From JADJNW01 sp964523725 (lineage in GTDB: Bacteria > Bacteroidota > Bacteroidia > Chitinophagales > Saprospiraceae), in contig CAZGAU010000004.1 of the NCBI GenBank assembly GCA_964523725.1, positions 1-64,000 on the forward strand: a stretch of 64,000 nt of DNA. The letters are read 5' to 3'. Shown here one piece after another: positions 1 to 9,551 of the stretch. The number at the start of each line of letters is the position of its first letter. The stretch's first letter is position 1. The notes under the pieces were generated by a model. The model was given only the letters and a program-made list of their open reading frames with translations, had not been told where the DNA came from and ran no database searches. The position numbers and the translations under genes were made by a program.

Positions 1-2
1 CC

Positions 3-1172
3 AGCTACGAAGCCCAAAGCAAGCAACCCTACGGCACGCACGTCATGGAAGAATTATTGCAGGGTTATTTCCCCAGCAAGGGTTTTGAGGTTCTAGAAGA
101 TAGCGTAAAAGGGAATTTACCCCAAAAAAGCGATGAAAACGCCAATTATGTCTTTATCGGCGAAGCTTTGTTCCTGGATTCACTCGATGTGGATGCACTG
201 CTCAAATTCGTAGAAAATGGCAACACCGCTTTTATTTCCAGCCGCACGATCCCGTATGATCTCATGTTTTATGTGTATTATGATGAATGTAATGATATTT
301 ATTGGGAAGATTATTCAACCATCGGCGATTCGACTGCCCGACTAAATGTAAGTAATAAAAAATTAAAAGCGCCGCAGGATTTTGAATACAGTTTTTACTA
401 TCGTAATAAAATTCGCCCTTATGAATGGAGTTACATCGAGGATTATTACTTCTGTGAAGGCGAATTTAACCTCATGGAACTGGGACGAATGAATGATACG
501 CTGATCAATTTTGCCAAAGTCAAATACGGCGAGGGTACTTTCTACTTGCATACGGTGCCGCTGGCATTCACTAATTTTCATATGCTGGATTCCACGCATT
601 TGCAATACGCCAACCGGGTTTTCTCCTACCTTCCACCCGGCAAAATTTACTGGGACGAATACAGCAAAACCTTTGAATCTGTAGGTCGCAGGCGCAACAA
701 CAGCGATTTCAATCGCCAGATTTCCCGGGAAAGTCCGGTGCAATATTTATTGAGTCAGCCGCCGCTGGCCTGGGCCTGGTATTTGCTCCTGGCGATGGGC
801 ATTTTGTTCCTCTTGTTTCGCACCAAACGCAGGCAGCGCACGATTCCGGTGCTGGAATCCAACACGAATACCTCGCTTGAATTTGTGTCCACCATCGGGC
901 GATTGTATTTTTTGCAAAATAGTCACCGTAAACTGGCGTTGCAAAAGATGAAATTGTTTCAGAACTTCGTTCGCGAGCGTTATCATTTGCGTGGGCACGA
1001 GCTGGACGCGGAGTTTATTGCCAAACTGATCGCAAAGTCAGAAGTGCCGCCGGCGCTGATCGACCGAATTTTACTGATGCATCGGAATATTTCCAATTCC
1101 AGGCTGGTGACGGAAAATACGCTGATTGAATTTCACCAGTTGTTGGATGAGTTTTATAAAACGTGTAAATAA
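3..1172 (+). CDS. DUF4350 domain-containing membrane protein (5' end outside window)
   Basis: The frame is open from the window edge (SYEAQSKQPYGTHV precedes the first ATG at 45), so the gene begins upstream and 45 is an internal Met. The visible part has a soluble domain of about 235 residues. One membrane segment follows at about residues 240-260 of the ATG-45 reading (PPLAWAWYLLLAMGILFLLF), then a basic stretch (RTKRRQR) and a helical cytoplasmic tail. The order DUF4350, MoxR ATPase, DUF58 is a recurrent Bacteroidota operon, and that context supports the family call more than any motif does. Its role is unknown; a part in a membrane or envelope assembly helped by the MoxR chaperone is usually assumed. 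The gap to moxR is about 100 bp and holds a TCTGCG-type repeat. Confidence 0.8.
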   Translation, partial: SYEAQSKQPYGTHVMEELLQGYFPSKGFEVLEDSVKGNLPQKSDENANYVFIGEALFLDSLDVDALLKFVENGNTAFISSRTIPYDLMFYVYYDECNDIYWEDYSTIGDSTARLNVSNKKLKAPQDFEYSFYYRNKIRPYEWSYIEDYYFCEGEFNLMELGRMNDTLINFAKVKYGEGTFYLHTVPLAFTNFHMLDSTHLQYANRVFSYLPPGKIYWDEYSKTFESVGRRRNNSDFNRQISRESPVQYLLSQPPLAWAWYLLLAMGILFLLFRTKRRQRTIPVLESNTNTSLEFVSTIGRLYFLQNSHRKLALQKMKLFQNFVRERYHLRGHELDAEFIAKLIAKSEVPPALIDRILLMHRNISNSRLVTENTLIEFHQLLDEFYKTCK

Positions 1173-1182
1173 ATGATAAATT

Positions 1183-1252
1183 TTCTCGCAGATTACTGCT
1201 GAAAAAAAGCAGAGAAATTCTGCGTAAATCCGCGGTATCTGCGGGAGATAAA
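1183..1252. repeat. TCTGCG/CGCAGA word-like intergenic repeat
   Basis: The gap between the DUF4350 gene and moxR contains CGCAGATTACTGC, AGCAGAGAAATTCTGCGTAA, ATCCGCGG and ATCTGCGGGAGA. These are degenerate copies of a (A)TCTGCG(TAA) word in both orientations. I recall the same word family from intergenic DNA of other Bacteroidota, but have not checked this here. Confidence 0.55.
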
Positions 1253-1274
1253 TTGATTTTTCAAATATTTGAAT

Positions 1275-2348
1275 ATGCATAACGAAGAATTACAAAACGA
1301 GGAACACCTGGAAAACCAACCGCAAGAGCAACCCCAGGAAACACCGCCATCTCCTGAAGAGAATGAGGTGGCAACCGAGCCTATTCTACAAAACCGCCTC
1401 GACCTGAGCCACATCCAACGCGGCGTAGAAGCTATCAAAGCCGAGGTGCAAAAAGTCATCATCGGGCAGGATCGGGTGATAGATTTGCTGTTGGCGGCAA
1501 TTTTTTCCGGCGGACACGTGCTGATCGAAGGCGTGCCGGGTATTGCTAAAACATTGCTTGCCAAGCTTTTATCCAAAACAATGCAAATTGATTTCTCCCG
1601 GATTCAGTTTACCCCCGACCTGATGCCGAGCGATGTGCTGGGCACCACGGTTTTTAATATGAAAACCTCGGAATTTTCGTTTAATCCCGGTCCGGTTTTC
1701 TCGAATATCGTGCTGATCGATGAGATCAATCGTGCCCCGGCCAAGACGCAGGCTGCGCTCTTTGAGGTGATGGAAGAGTATCAGATAACCGTGGATGGTC
1801 AGACCTATCCCATGAATTTTCCGTTTTTCGTAATTGCCACGCAAAACCCGATCGAACAGGAAGGAACCTACAAACTCCCCGAAGCCCAGCTCGACCGTTT
1901 TCTAGTGAAAATTAATATGGAATATCCCAAGCTGGACGAGGAAAAAGCCATCCTTTACCGCTTCCGCAGCGATTTTAAAATCAAGCAAAAAGAAGATGTA
2001 AAGCCGGTTTTCAGCGCCGATGACGTAAGAAAATGTCAGGAATTGACCGAACAGGTATTCATTCGCGATACGCTTCTGGATTACATCGCTGCCATTGTGC
2101 ACGATACCCGCAACAACGGCGACTTGTTCCTGGGTGCTTCCCCACGCGCTTCGCTGGCGATCATGCGCATGGCCAAGGCAATGGCGGCACTCTACGGCCG
2201 CGATTTTGTAACCCCCGACGACATTCAGTACGTGGCGTATCCGGTGCTCAATCACCGCGTCATTCTTACGCCCGAGCGCGAGATGGAGGGTTATGATACA
2301 AGAGATGTAGTGAAGGATATTATTGAAAAAATTGAAGTGCCGAGATAA
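1275..2348 (+). CDS. MoxR family AAA+ ATPase
   Basis: This is an AAA_3-type ATPase of the MoxR group, chaperone-like proteins that help fold or activate partners, often vWA or DUF58 proteins. Walker A is GVPGIAKT, Walker B is VLIDEINRAP, and the sensor region reads ATQNPIEQEGTYKLPEAQLDRF; all are canonical. The N-terminal 35 residues are Glu/Gln-rich and probably disordered. An in-frame TTG at 1269 lies two codons upstream, but ATG 1275 is the more natural start. No Shine-Dalgarno sequence is visible, which is normal for the phylum. The gene sits between the DUF4350 and DUF58 genes on the same strand, so the three probably work as one complex. Confidence 0.95.
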   Translation: MHNEELQNEEHLENQPQEQPQETPPSPEENEVATEPILQNRLDLSHIQRGVEAIKAEVQKVIIGQDRVIDLLLAAIFSGGHVLIEGVPGIAKTLLAKLLSKTMQIDFSRIQFTPDLMPSDVLGTTVFNMKTSEFSFNPGPVFSNIVLIDEINRAPAKTQAALFEVMEEYQITVDGQTYPMNFPFFVIATQNPIEQEGTYKLPEAQLDRFLVKINMEYPKLDEEKAILYRFRSDFKIKQKEDVKPVFSADDVRKCQELTEQVFIRDTLLDYIAAIVHDTRNNGDLFLGASPRASLAIMRMAKAMAALYGRDFVTPDDIQYVAYPVLNHRVILTPEREMEGYDTRDVVKDIIEKIEVPR

Positions 2349-2349
2349 A

Positions 2350-2413
2350 AAACAAGCCACGAGCCGCAAGCGACAAGACCTCTTGTTTCTTGCAGCTTGT
2401 GGCTTGCAGCTTA
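2350..2413. repeat. GCTTG/CAAGC word-like repeat
   Basis: Between moxR and the DUF58 gene, the left half reads CAAGCCACGAGCCGCAAGCG and the right half CTTGCAGCTTGTGGCTTGCA. These are degenerate repeats of a CTTG(C/T)GGCTTG word that is also roughly self-complementary across the gap, so a stem-loop could form. The repeat separates two genes of one operon. Confidence 0.55.
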
Positions 2414-2417
2414 AAAT

Positions 2418-3740
2418 ATGAAAAACCTCTTCCTCACCAACCGCTTTTTCTGGCTGCTCGGGGCATTTATCGCGCTCTTCGGGTTGAGCTTTGCGGTGCC
2501 TTGGCTGTTTCCGGTGGTACAGGCTTTATTTGTGTTGGCATTGGCGATCATTGGCTTAGATATTTGGATTTTATTTAATAAAAATGTGCAGGTAGCCGCC
2601 GGACGGGAATTGCCCAAATTATTTAATCTCGGCGATTCGAACCCGGTAAAATTACATTTATATAATAATTCCAACCTAAAACTAAATATCAGTATCATAG
2701 ATGAGCTACCGGTGCAGTTTCAAATCCGCGATTTTTCAGAGAGAACGACACTGAATCCTGCCGAAAAACGCACCATTCAATACGAACTGCGCCCTACCGA
2801 GCGCGGGGAATATGCTTTTGGCGCGATCAATTTGTACCTGAGTTCGATCATCAATCTGGTGCAAAGGCGCATTCGCATAGAAACCGATGCCAAAGTCCCT
2901 GTCTATCCTTCGATTTTGCAAATGAAGCAACTGGAACTAAGAGCATTCAACCGAACCGCACAGTTTGCTGGCATCAAAAAAATGCGCCGCATCGGGCACA
3001 GCTACGAATTTGAGCAGATCAAGAATTATGTGCGGGGCGACGATTACCGCAGCATTAACTGGAAGGCCAGCAGCCGTCACGGCGAACTGATGGTAAACCA
3101 ATACGAAGATGAGCGCGCGCAGCAGGTGTACAGCGTGATTGACAAAAGTCGCTCGATGCGCCTGCCGTTCAACGGTTTAAGCCTGATGGATTACGCGATC
3201 AACACGTCATTGGCGATTTCCAATATTGCTTTGCAAAAGTACGACCGGGCGGGATTGATTACTTTTTCCGATAAAATCGGTTCTACGGTAAAAGCGGACA
3301 ATCATCCAACACAATTGAATAAAATTCTGCAAGCGTTATACAAAGAAAGAGAGCGACATCTGGAAGCGAATTACGAATTGCTTTATCACGCCGTGCGCAA
3401 GCTGGTGAACCGTCGAAGCCTGTTGCTGCTATACACCAATTTTGAGAGTATGTATGCGCTGGAGCGGGTGCTGCCTTTACTGCGCAAGATCAATACCTTC
3501 CATTTGTTGGTGGTGATTTTCTTTGAAAATACCGAAATCCGCGACTTTGCCCACGGTAAAGTAGAAACATTGGAAGGAATTTATCATCAGACCGTTGCGC
3601 AAAAATTTCTCGCCGAAAAATCGCAGATGGTGCAGGTTCTGAATCAATACGGCATCCAGTCCGTGCTCACTGCGCCGGAGGATTTGTCGATCAATACGAT
3701 CAATAAATATTTGGAATTAAAATCAAGGGGCTTGATATAG
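2418..3740 (+). CDS. DUF58 domain-containing protein
   Basis: The 440-residue protein has two N-terminal membrane segments within residues 12-55 (FFWLLGAFIALFGLSFAVPW, then VVQALFVLALAIIGLDIWIL). The DUF58 signature GDDYRSINWKASSRHGELMV follows, leading into a vWA-like fold with a DKSRSM metal-site-like motif. DUF58 proteins are predicted partners of MoxR ATPases; their biochemical activity is not established. The gene ends the operon. It converges on the OmpA-family gene with a gap of only 24 bp. Confidence 0.92.
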   Translation: MKNLFLTNRFFWLLGAFIALFGLSFAVPWLFPVVQALFVLALAIIGLDIWILFNKNVQVAAGRELPKLFNLGDSNPVKLHLYNNSNLKLNISIIDELPVQFQIRDFSERTTLNPAEKRTIQYELRPTERGEYAFGAINLYLSSIINLVQRRIRIETDAKVPVYPSILQMKQLELRAFNRTAQFAGIKKMRRIGHSYEFEQIKNYVRGDDYRSINWKASSRHGELMVNQYEDERAQQVYSVIDKSRSMRLPFNGLSLMDYAINTSLAISNIALQKYDRAGLITFSDKIGSTVKADNHPTQLNKILQALYKERERHLEANYELLYHAVRKLVNRRSLLLLYTNFESMYALERVLPLLRKINTFHLLVVIFFENTEIRDFAHGKVETLEGIYHQTVAQKFLAEKSQMVQVLNQYGIQSVLTAPEDLSINTINKYLELKSRGLI

Positions 3741-3764
3741 AGCTTTCGTCGAATAAATTCAGCG

Positions 3765-5714
3765 CTACATCACCTCAAACTCCGTTCTCCGATTTCGCTG
3801 GCGTCCTTCAGGCGTATCGTTGGTATCAATGGGTTGGCTCTCGCCAAAACCCTTATAACTCAGCCGTTTCGCGTCAATGCCATTCTGAACCAGATAGTCG
3901 TGCACCGCCTTGGCGCGCTGCTCCGAAAGCTTTTGGTTGGCTTCTTCCGAGCCGACGTCGTCGGTATGGCCATTGATACGAATTTTCATTTGCGGATTTT
4001 CATTTAATAAAGATTTCAGGCGATTCAACTCGATTTTCGATTCCGGCCGCAGCGCAGCTGAGCCCGTTTCAAAAAAGACGTTGCGCAACACAATGGGTTT
4101 GGATTTTTCCAGAGGCGTCGCGCCTGCCAGATTTTCCGGAACAGGAACTAAGCCAATTTCCAGTACAAAAGGCTCGGTCAGAGAAGTGATTTCCGTAAGA
4201 TTGAAGTTTTCCGAATGGAACAGATATTTTTCTTTATTGACATTCAAAGCGTAATCCTTGCCCAAAGGCAGGCATACCAGGAATTCGCCGTCGGCATCGG
4301 TCTGCGCAGAGGCATAAATCGCACCGGTTTTCAAATCGGTAAACTCGACATTCGCGACAAGCGGTGCCTTGGTACCATCCTCAAAAACCCGGGCTTTCAC
4401 ATAAGTGACCGGATCCGGTCGCAGCGATTGCGGAAGCTCGAAGGTATAAATATTGACATCGGCGCGGGTGGGAAAAGCTGAAATCGTCATTTGATCTCTT
4501 TCTACCATTGAAAAATAAGCGGTAGTACCTTCCAGACTGACAATCAGCGCGCTTTCCTCGGCACGGGTATTGATCGGATAGCCAAAATTGCGCGGTTTGC
4601 TCCAGGTTTTATCATCACCAAGTCGGGCTACGAAAAGGTCAGATTCGCCAAATCCCGGATGCCCTTTCGACATAAAGTAAAGCGTTTTGCCGTCCGGGTG
4701 TATAAATGGAGATTGGTCGTCTTCCGGCGTATTGATAGAATCGCCCAGATTTTCAGGCTTGCTCCAGCGCCCGTTGGGTTGGCGGTAACTCACCCAAATA
4801 TCGCTGCCGCCGTAGCCGCCCTCTCTTTTACTGGCAAAGTACAAGGTCTTTCCATTGGCAGAGATGGAAGGCTGGGATTCCCAGGCACTGGTATTGACCG
4901 GCGGACCAATGTTTGCAGGCTTGCTCCATGTGCCATTGCGTTTTTCGGAGAAGTAAATATCGCAACTGCCCATGCCACCTTTTCGCTCACAAGCTGTAAA
5001 AACCAGGAATTTTCCATCCGCTGAGATTTGCTGCGTTCCTTCATTTTGTTCCGTATTGACCCCTTCGAGGGGTTCACCCTTTTGCCATTCGCCATTTTTT
5101 TTCTGGCTCATGTACAAATCTTCCTGATTGTAAATGCGGGTGGTGTACACCAGCGCCTCACCGTCAGCCGTAAGGGAAGGAAAATACTCGGCGTTTGATG
5201 TATTGATAGCCGTTCCCATTTTTTTAGGTTCAAAAGGCACCGGATTCTTGATCGCTTCGGCAGCAAACCGGCAATTGTCAAGGTATTTCCCAGCCCTGTT
5301 TTTCAATCTTTCGTTGCGGGTGTCAGATTGTAAAAAACGTTCAAACCAGGGAATGGCTTCCGCGAATTTATCCTGATTGTAATAAGTCAAAGCCAGTTGA
5401 TAAAAAATATCCGGATCGTATGATTCACTAATTGCAAGCGCATTGCGATAAGCGGGAACCGCTTCGGCGAATTTATCCTGGGTATATTTAATGCCCGCCC
5501 AGCGGATATGCCCGTCAATAAAGGCGGAATCCACTTTGAAAATCTTTTCCAGTTCGTCCAGAGCCTCATCAAACTGCTCGGCGGCGCTGTAGTGTTCCAC
5601 GCGTTCCCACAGTTTCAGGACTTTTTTATCCGCCGTTTTTTTGGTGGTATAATTTTGTGCAAAAGCATATCCTACTCCGCAAAACAAGAGCAAGACCAAA
5701 ACGAAAATTCTCAT
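3765..5714 (-). CDS. PorE-like TPR / PD40 propeller / carboxypeptidase-regulatory / OmpA protein
   Basis: Domain order is: signal peptide (1-19, cut after YAFA), TPR region (about 30-150), WD40-like PD40 beta-propeller repeats (about 185-430, with recurrent GxxLYFxSxxxGGxGGSDIW-like blades), a carboxypeptidase regulatory-like fold (about 440-520), and a C-terminal OmpA peptidoglycan-binding domain (about 540-649, NGHTDDVGS and RQRNRRTEF). This is the architecture described for T9SS PorE, which tethers the secretion machine to peptidoglycan. Bacteroidota carry many paralogues with the same layout, so assignment to PorE itself is an inference. The segment LLLFC looks like a lipobox, but Phe before the Cys disfavours lipidation. 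The gene lies downstream of another envelope gene on the same strand, after a stem-loop. Confidence 0.88.
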   Translation of the reverse strand: MRIFVLVLLLFCGVGYAFAQNYTTKKTADKKVLKLWERVEHYSAAEQFDEALDELEKIFKVDSAFIDGHIRWAGIKYTQDKFAEAVPAYRNALAISESYDPDIFYQLALTYYNQDKFAEAIPWFERFLQSDTRNERLKNRAGKYLDNCRFAAEAIKNPVPFEPKKMGTAINTSNAEYFPSLTADGEALVYTTRIYNQEDLYMSQKKNGEWQKGEPLEGVNTEQNEGTQQISADGKFLVFTACERKGGMGSCDIYFSEKRNGTWSKPANIGPPVNTSAWESQPSISANGKTLYFASKREGGYGGSDIWVSYRQPNGRWSKPENLGDSINTPEDDQSPFIHPDGKTLYFMSKGHPGFGESDLFVARLGDDKTWSKPRNFGYPINTRAEESALIVSLEGTTAYFSMVERDQMTISAFPTRADVNIYTFELPQSLRPDPVTYVKARVFEDGTKAPLVANVEFTDLKTGAIYASAQTDADGEFLVCLPLGKDYALNVNKEKYLFHSENFNLTEITSLTEPFVLEIGLVPVPENLAGATPLEKSKPIVLRNVFFETGSAALRPESKIELNRLKSLLNENPQMKIRINGHTDDVGSEEANQKLSEQRAKAVHDYLVQNGIDAKRLSYKGFGESQPIDTNDTPEGRQRNRRTEFEVM

Positions 5715-5770
5715 ACTTCTCTACGATTATTGCTATGGCTATTACGAATTGGGCAGGTGTTTTATTATAG

Positions 5771-5813
5771 AATGTTGGAATGGCGTGGTTTGGAACGACA
5801 CCATTCCAGCATT
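5771..5813 (-). other. 13-bp stem-loop between two envelope genes
   Basis: AATGTTGGAATGG (5771-5783) pairs with CCATTCCAGCATT (5801-5813), with one G-T wobble and a 17-nt loop. It lies just after the stop codon of the barrel gene and before the PorE-like gene. No T-run follows on the minus strand, so an mRNA-processing or partial-attenuation element is as likely as a terminator. Confidence 0.5.
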
Positions 5814-5817
5814 GGGT

Positions 5818-8800
5818 TTAAAAATCCAGACCTAGTGACAGATACAAGATCGGATCCTGAACCTGCCGCGTTTCAACGCCCCAGGCATAGTCCACCCGAA
5901 GGAAATATCCGAATAGCATGGCTCGCACGCCACCTCCATAGCCGGCTACAATTGGGTCGCGGAAGTAGTTGATTTTGATAAAAATATTCGGATCGTTTTG
6001 GGGACCATCTTCAATATTCTTGGTATTTAATGGGCTATCTTCGTTGAAAGGATCATTTCCAGTCCAGGCAGTACCTACGTCAAAGAAGCCCACAATCTGG
6101 AAATTACGCAAAAACGGCGATTTGATTCTATTGGAAATCATTCGGAAAACGGGCAGTCGCAACTCAGTATTAGCTACCGCATAAGAATTACCGTTGCGAA
6201 TATTGGTGCGGAAACCCCGAAGATTGGTTGCCAGCGTCTGGAAAGCGATTTCACTGCCCAGGTCAGGAATTGGGATGCCATCCTCCTGTTCAGGGAAGAG
6301 CCAATTATCAACTCCACCGAGGAAATACAGGTTTTTTTCTGACCCAAACGAGGTGGCGCCCGCGAGTCGGGTCGCCAGTACGCCATATTTTCCAATGCGT
6401 TGATAGTGGCGGGCATCAAAGCCGATGATCCCCATGGCGCCTTCGGCAAAGTTGAGCTTGGTGCCATTGCCGATGTCCAGATCAAATTTCTTGACCACCT
6501 CGGTAAAAATCTTGTAGCGCGTACCGTTCTTGATATTCAGGGCCACATCATAAGTATTGTCAAAGACGTATTCGAGCTTTAAGCCAGTTCTTTCAATACT
6601 TTCGGTTGGTGTATTCAGTGGCTCGTAATTCCGGAGGGTATCGGCAAAGGTCGCTAGTTGCGTCTCGCGGTCGCGCCGGATAGTCCCGGTCAACCGGAAA
6701 CTTCGGAACAAGTCCAGCGGGTAGCGCAGGCTCACCTGCCCCAGCAAAATATTGACTTCCCGGCGATTGGGTACATAAGAACCGCTCTCTTCGGTGTAGC
6801 GATTGTTTCGGCGGTAGATGGCATAGGTTTTATCGAGTCGCTTTTTTTTATCCTTGAAAGTCAGGAAATATTCAGAGCCATTGAAAGTAGTTGGAATCCG
6901 AACACCTCCTTCAAATTCATAATCTTCAAACAGATCCTTAAAATTCGCTTTCAGCAAAATGCCCGGCGGCGGATAATTAAACCCTTCCGGATTGGCGGCA
7001 AAGCTCTCCAAACCTTCGAACAATAGACTGTTATCCAGTTGAGTGGTCACAAAATCCGTTCTGAATTGCAGGCGGTAAGGAATAATACGCCCCGGACGGA
7101 AGCGATACACTGGCTTTTGCTCAGGAGTAATAGTTACCTTTGGGAGTTGCCCCGGCATCACTATGCTGACATTGCCTGGCTGGTCGGCGGCTTGCTCGGT
7201 TTTCTTTTCTTCTTTTTTGGGTTCTTCCACAACAACTTGCGCCGGTTTTTCCCGTGCTTCAAATTCTGTTTGGAAGAAATAATTATCAATATCGATCTTA
7301 CTGGTGTCTGATTTTTCTTCTTTGGGTTTTGGAGGTGCTTCTTCCTTCACCACCGGCGGGCGCGGTGGCGATTGCCTGGGTGCTACAGGCAGCAGCATAT
7401 TGGAAATGGATTCCCCCGACCGGCGAAGCTGCGTGATTTCCCGTTGCTTGTGTCGGGTCAGCAGCGGCGTAATCACCGTACCTGTATCAATTTCCAGCCA
7501 ATAGACATTTGGCATATCATTTTGGATGATGAGTTCGACCATACGGCCTGAGCGCGGTGCAGTGTGTTGGTTTTCAATGCTGCGATTGTAATTAGAACTG
7601 GTATGATTGATGGAGCGGGTTTTAATAACAGGTCGAATAATAATGGTATCAATCAGTGTTGTATCCAGCTCGGTTAAGGTAGAATCGGCATGTAAAATGA
7701 TTTCTGTACCATCCTGAAGTGTAATGACCTGTTCCATGTGGTGCACATAATCTTCCAGGTAGCCCATTTCCCGATTCATAATGCCGGATCGGTTACTCAA
7801 AAAGGTAAAATAAGTGGAGTCCACAGCTCCGGGGTCACGCTCATCAGCAAAAGGCGAATGTGTTACTCGTACAAGCTCGCTGGGGCGCTCTTCCAGATCG
7901 TAATAAAAAATATCGAAATTGCCGGTTGGCAGAATTGTATCCAGATTCATCGGTCGGATCAATGAATCCGGGCGATTGGAGGCAAACAAAATGCCTTTTT
8001 TATTGCGCACATTTACGACTGCGGCATCGAGGTCATCATAAAAGTCATTGGTGATCCGCTGCGATTGGCGGGTGTTTTGGTAATAAATATAAATATCGGA
8101 GTACCCCCGCACTGTCGCCGAAAATAGCAGTGCATTGGGATCGATATAATCTACACTGTTCACCCTTTGAAATTGCGTAGAAAGATCTTCGCTTCTAAAT
8201 TTTTTGGTGGTAATATTGTAAACCAGCAGGCGTGGTGCATCACGCTTTTCTGAAAGAATGGCAATTTCCTGATTGGTAGGGCTCCAGGCAATGATCGGGT
8301 AATTATAATCGGTTGCCTGAAAAGGATTACGGAAGCCATCTTTCAGGATCATCGTCCGCTCGCCGGAAAGCACGTCTTGGATATAAATTTTATATCGCCC
8401 GATTTCATTGAGCACATAAGCGATCTTCCGTCCGTCGGGACTAAGTTTGAGTTGGGTAATCGGCAGATTGCGCCGGTTCTTGATTTCTATTTCCTGCCCG
8501 GGCGGCTGATTACGCTGTTCTTCTTCGGTTGTGTAGCGTTTTTTGAAATATTGTAACCAACTCTCGGTGATGATATTGTAGGAACTGCCCAGTACGTATA
8601 AAAAGCCGCTTTCAATACTGCGGTTGATACGGGTCAGATAAAGCAGGTTGGAAACCGTTGATTTGCCAAAGTTTTCGGCGATGTAGTACCAGAGCGCATG
8701 GCCAGCCAGCTTCGGATTTTCCTCGGCGAATTTGTCGAAATTTTCAAAATCCTCACTCAAGATCGCGTCCCGCAAATCATTGTCCATCTCAGTATTCCAT

Positions 8801-9354
8801 TCCTCGCCAGCGTAAGAAGCCAAACCATCCTTGAACCAGGGCGGCAGGTTCAACATCACGGCATTTTGTACAATCTCCTGAATATTGGAGCCAAATAACA
8901 TCGCATCGAGATAAACCGAAGCGATACCTTCGCGCACCTGATGACGCAGGTGTTTATGATTGCCATCGAAATAGACAAAAATTTTGGTGCCGACAATTTT
9001 AGTCTGCCCGCCAATGTTGGTGAAGGTTTCTTCACTGCCGATGTTGCTCTGCTTAAGGTCGGTCAGATCCGTATAAACAATGATTTGAATTCTTTCATTG
9101 ATACGATGCTCCAGAATGCGCTGCACGCTCTCGAATTCTTCCTCGGCGATCATCACCACCGCCTGCCCAATATTACGGGCTTCGCCGTACCAATAGGTGA
9201 TAAAATTATCACTTTCATATTGCATCCATTCGTCAAAATCGCGGTGGTATTGCACCCGGTTTTTGCCAAAGGTGGTTTGTGTGCCTTGCGCCTGCGCCAG
9301 CGTAGCGATGAGTGAAAATGCCAATAACGGAAGGGCGTAGCGATATAGTTGCAT
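5818..9354 (-). CDS. Large outer-membrane protein: peptidase-MA-like, TolB-like propeller and Omp85-type barrel
   Basis: The 1178-residue protein has a signal peptide ending in AQAQG (about residue 22). A region of about 250 residues resembling the MA-type metallopeptidase family follows (residues 25-270), but I do not see an HExxH motif, so activity is doubtful. Next come TolB/PD40 propeller repeats (about 290-540; for example LSPDGRKIAYVLNE), and a Pro/Lys/Glu-rich linker (about 640-720, PPRPPVVKEEAPPKPKEEK). The C-terminal half resembles the bacterial surface antigen (Omp85) barrel and ends in an aromatic beta-signal, LYLSLGLDF. Proteins with this layout are often annotated as TolB-like translocation proteins in Bacteroidota. 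The function is unknown; the architecture suggests an outer-membrane protein with a large periplasmic propeller. Confidence 0.8.
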   Translation of the reverse strand: MQLYRYALPLLAFSLIATLAQAQGTQTTFGKNRVQYHRDFDEWMQYESDNFITYWYGEARNIGQAVVMIAEEEFESVQRILEHRINERIQIIVYTDLTDLKQSNIGSEETFTNIGGQTKIVGTKIFVYFDGNHKHLRHQVREGIASVYLDAMLFGSNIQEIVQNAVMLNLPPWFKDGLASYAGEEWNTEMDNDLRDAILSEDFENFDKFAEENPKLAGHALWYYIAENFGKSTVSNLLYLTRINRSIESGFLYVLGSSYNIITESWLQYFKKRYTTEEEQRNQPPGQEIEIKNRRNLPITQLKLSPDGRKIAYVLNEIGRYKIYIQDVLSGERTMILKDGFRNPFQATDYNYPIIAWSPTNQEIAILSEKRDAPRLLVYNITTKKFRSEDLSTQFQRVNSVDYIDPNALLFSATVRGYSDIYIYYQNTRQSQRITNDFYDDLDAAVVNVRNKKGILFASNRPDSLIRPMNLDTILPTGNFDIFYYDLEERPSELVRVTHSPFADERDPGAVDSTYFTFLSNRSGIMNREMGYLEDYVHHMEQVITLQDGTEIILHADSTLTELDTTLIDTIIIRPVIKTRSINHTSSNYNRSIENQHTAPRSGRMVELIIQNDMPNVYWLEIDTGTVITPLLTRHKQREITQLRRSGESISNMLLPVAPRQSPPRPPVVKEEAPPKPKEEKSDTSKIDIDNYFFQTEFEAREKPAQVVVEEPKKEEKKTEQAADQPGNVSIVMPGQLPKVTITPEQKPVYRFRPGRIIPYRLQFRTDFVTTQLDNSLLFEGLESFAANPEGFNYPPPGILLKANFKDLFEDYEFEGGVRIPTTFNGSEYFLTFKDKKKRLDKTYAIYRRNNRYTEESGSYVPNRREVNILLGQVSLRYPLDLFRSFRLTGTIRRDRETQLATFADTLRNYEPLNTPTESIERTGLKLEYVFDNTYDVALNIKNGTRYKIFTEVVKKFDLDIGNGTKLNFAEGAMGIIGFDARHYQRIGKYGVLATRLAGATSFGSEKNLYFLGGVDNWLFPEQEDGIPIPDLGSEIAFQTLATNLRGFRTNIRNGNSYAVANTELRLPVFRMISNRIKSPFLRNFQIVGFFDVGTAWTGNDPFNEDSPLNTKNIEDGPQNDPNIFIKINYFRDPIVAGYGGGVRAMLFGYFLRVDYAWGVETRQVQDPILYLSLGLDF

Positions 9355-9451
9355 ATGGTTTCTTTATATCTGAAATGCGAAACAAGAGATTTGAGAACGA
9401 GGGACATTTTTCAATTTTCGCCTCTCTGATTTCAAAGTTTAACAAATCAAT

Positions 9452-9459
9452 TAACTTTG
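9452..9459 (+). promoter_or_regulatory. Candidate -7 box TAACTTTG
   Basis: TAACTTTG matches the Bacteroidota -7 consensus TAnnTTTG and lies 92 bp before the MBL-fold gene. No clear -33 TTTG is seen at the usual 19-bp spacing. Confidence 0.35.
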
Positions 9460-9551
9460 GCTGCCTGTTTATACGAATGTAATGGCAGGTTTAATTCAGC
9501 ATTCAATATAAATTTTTTCAGCGGAATAAACTACAGTTAAAACAGAAAAAC

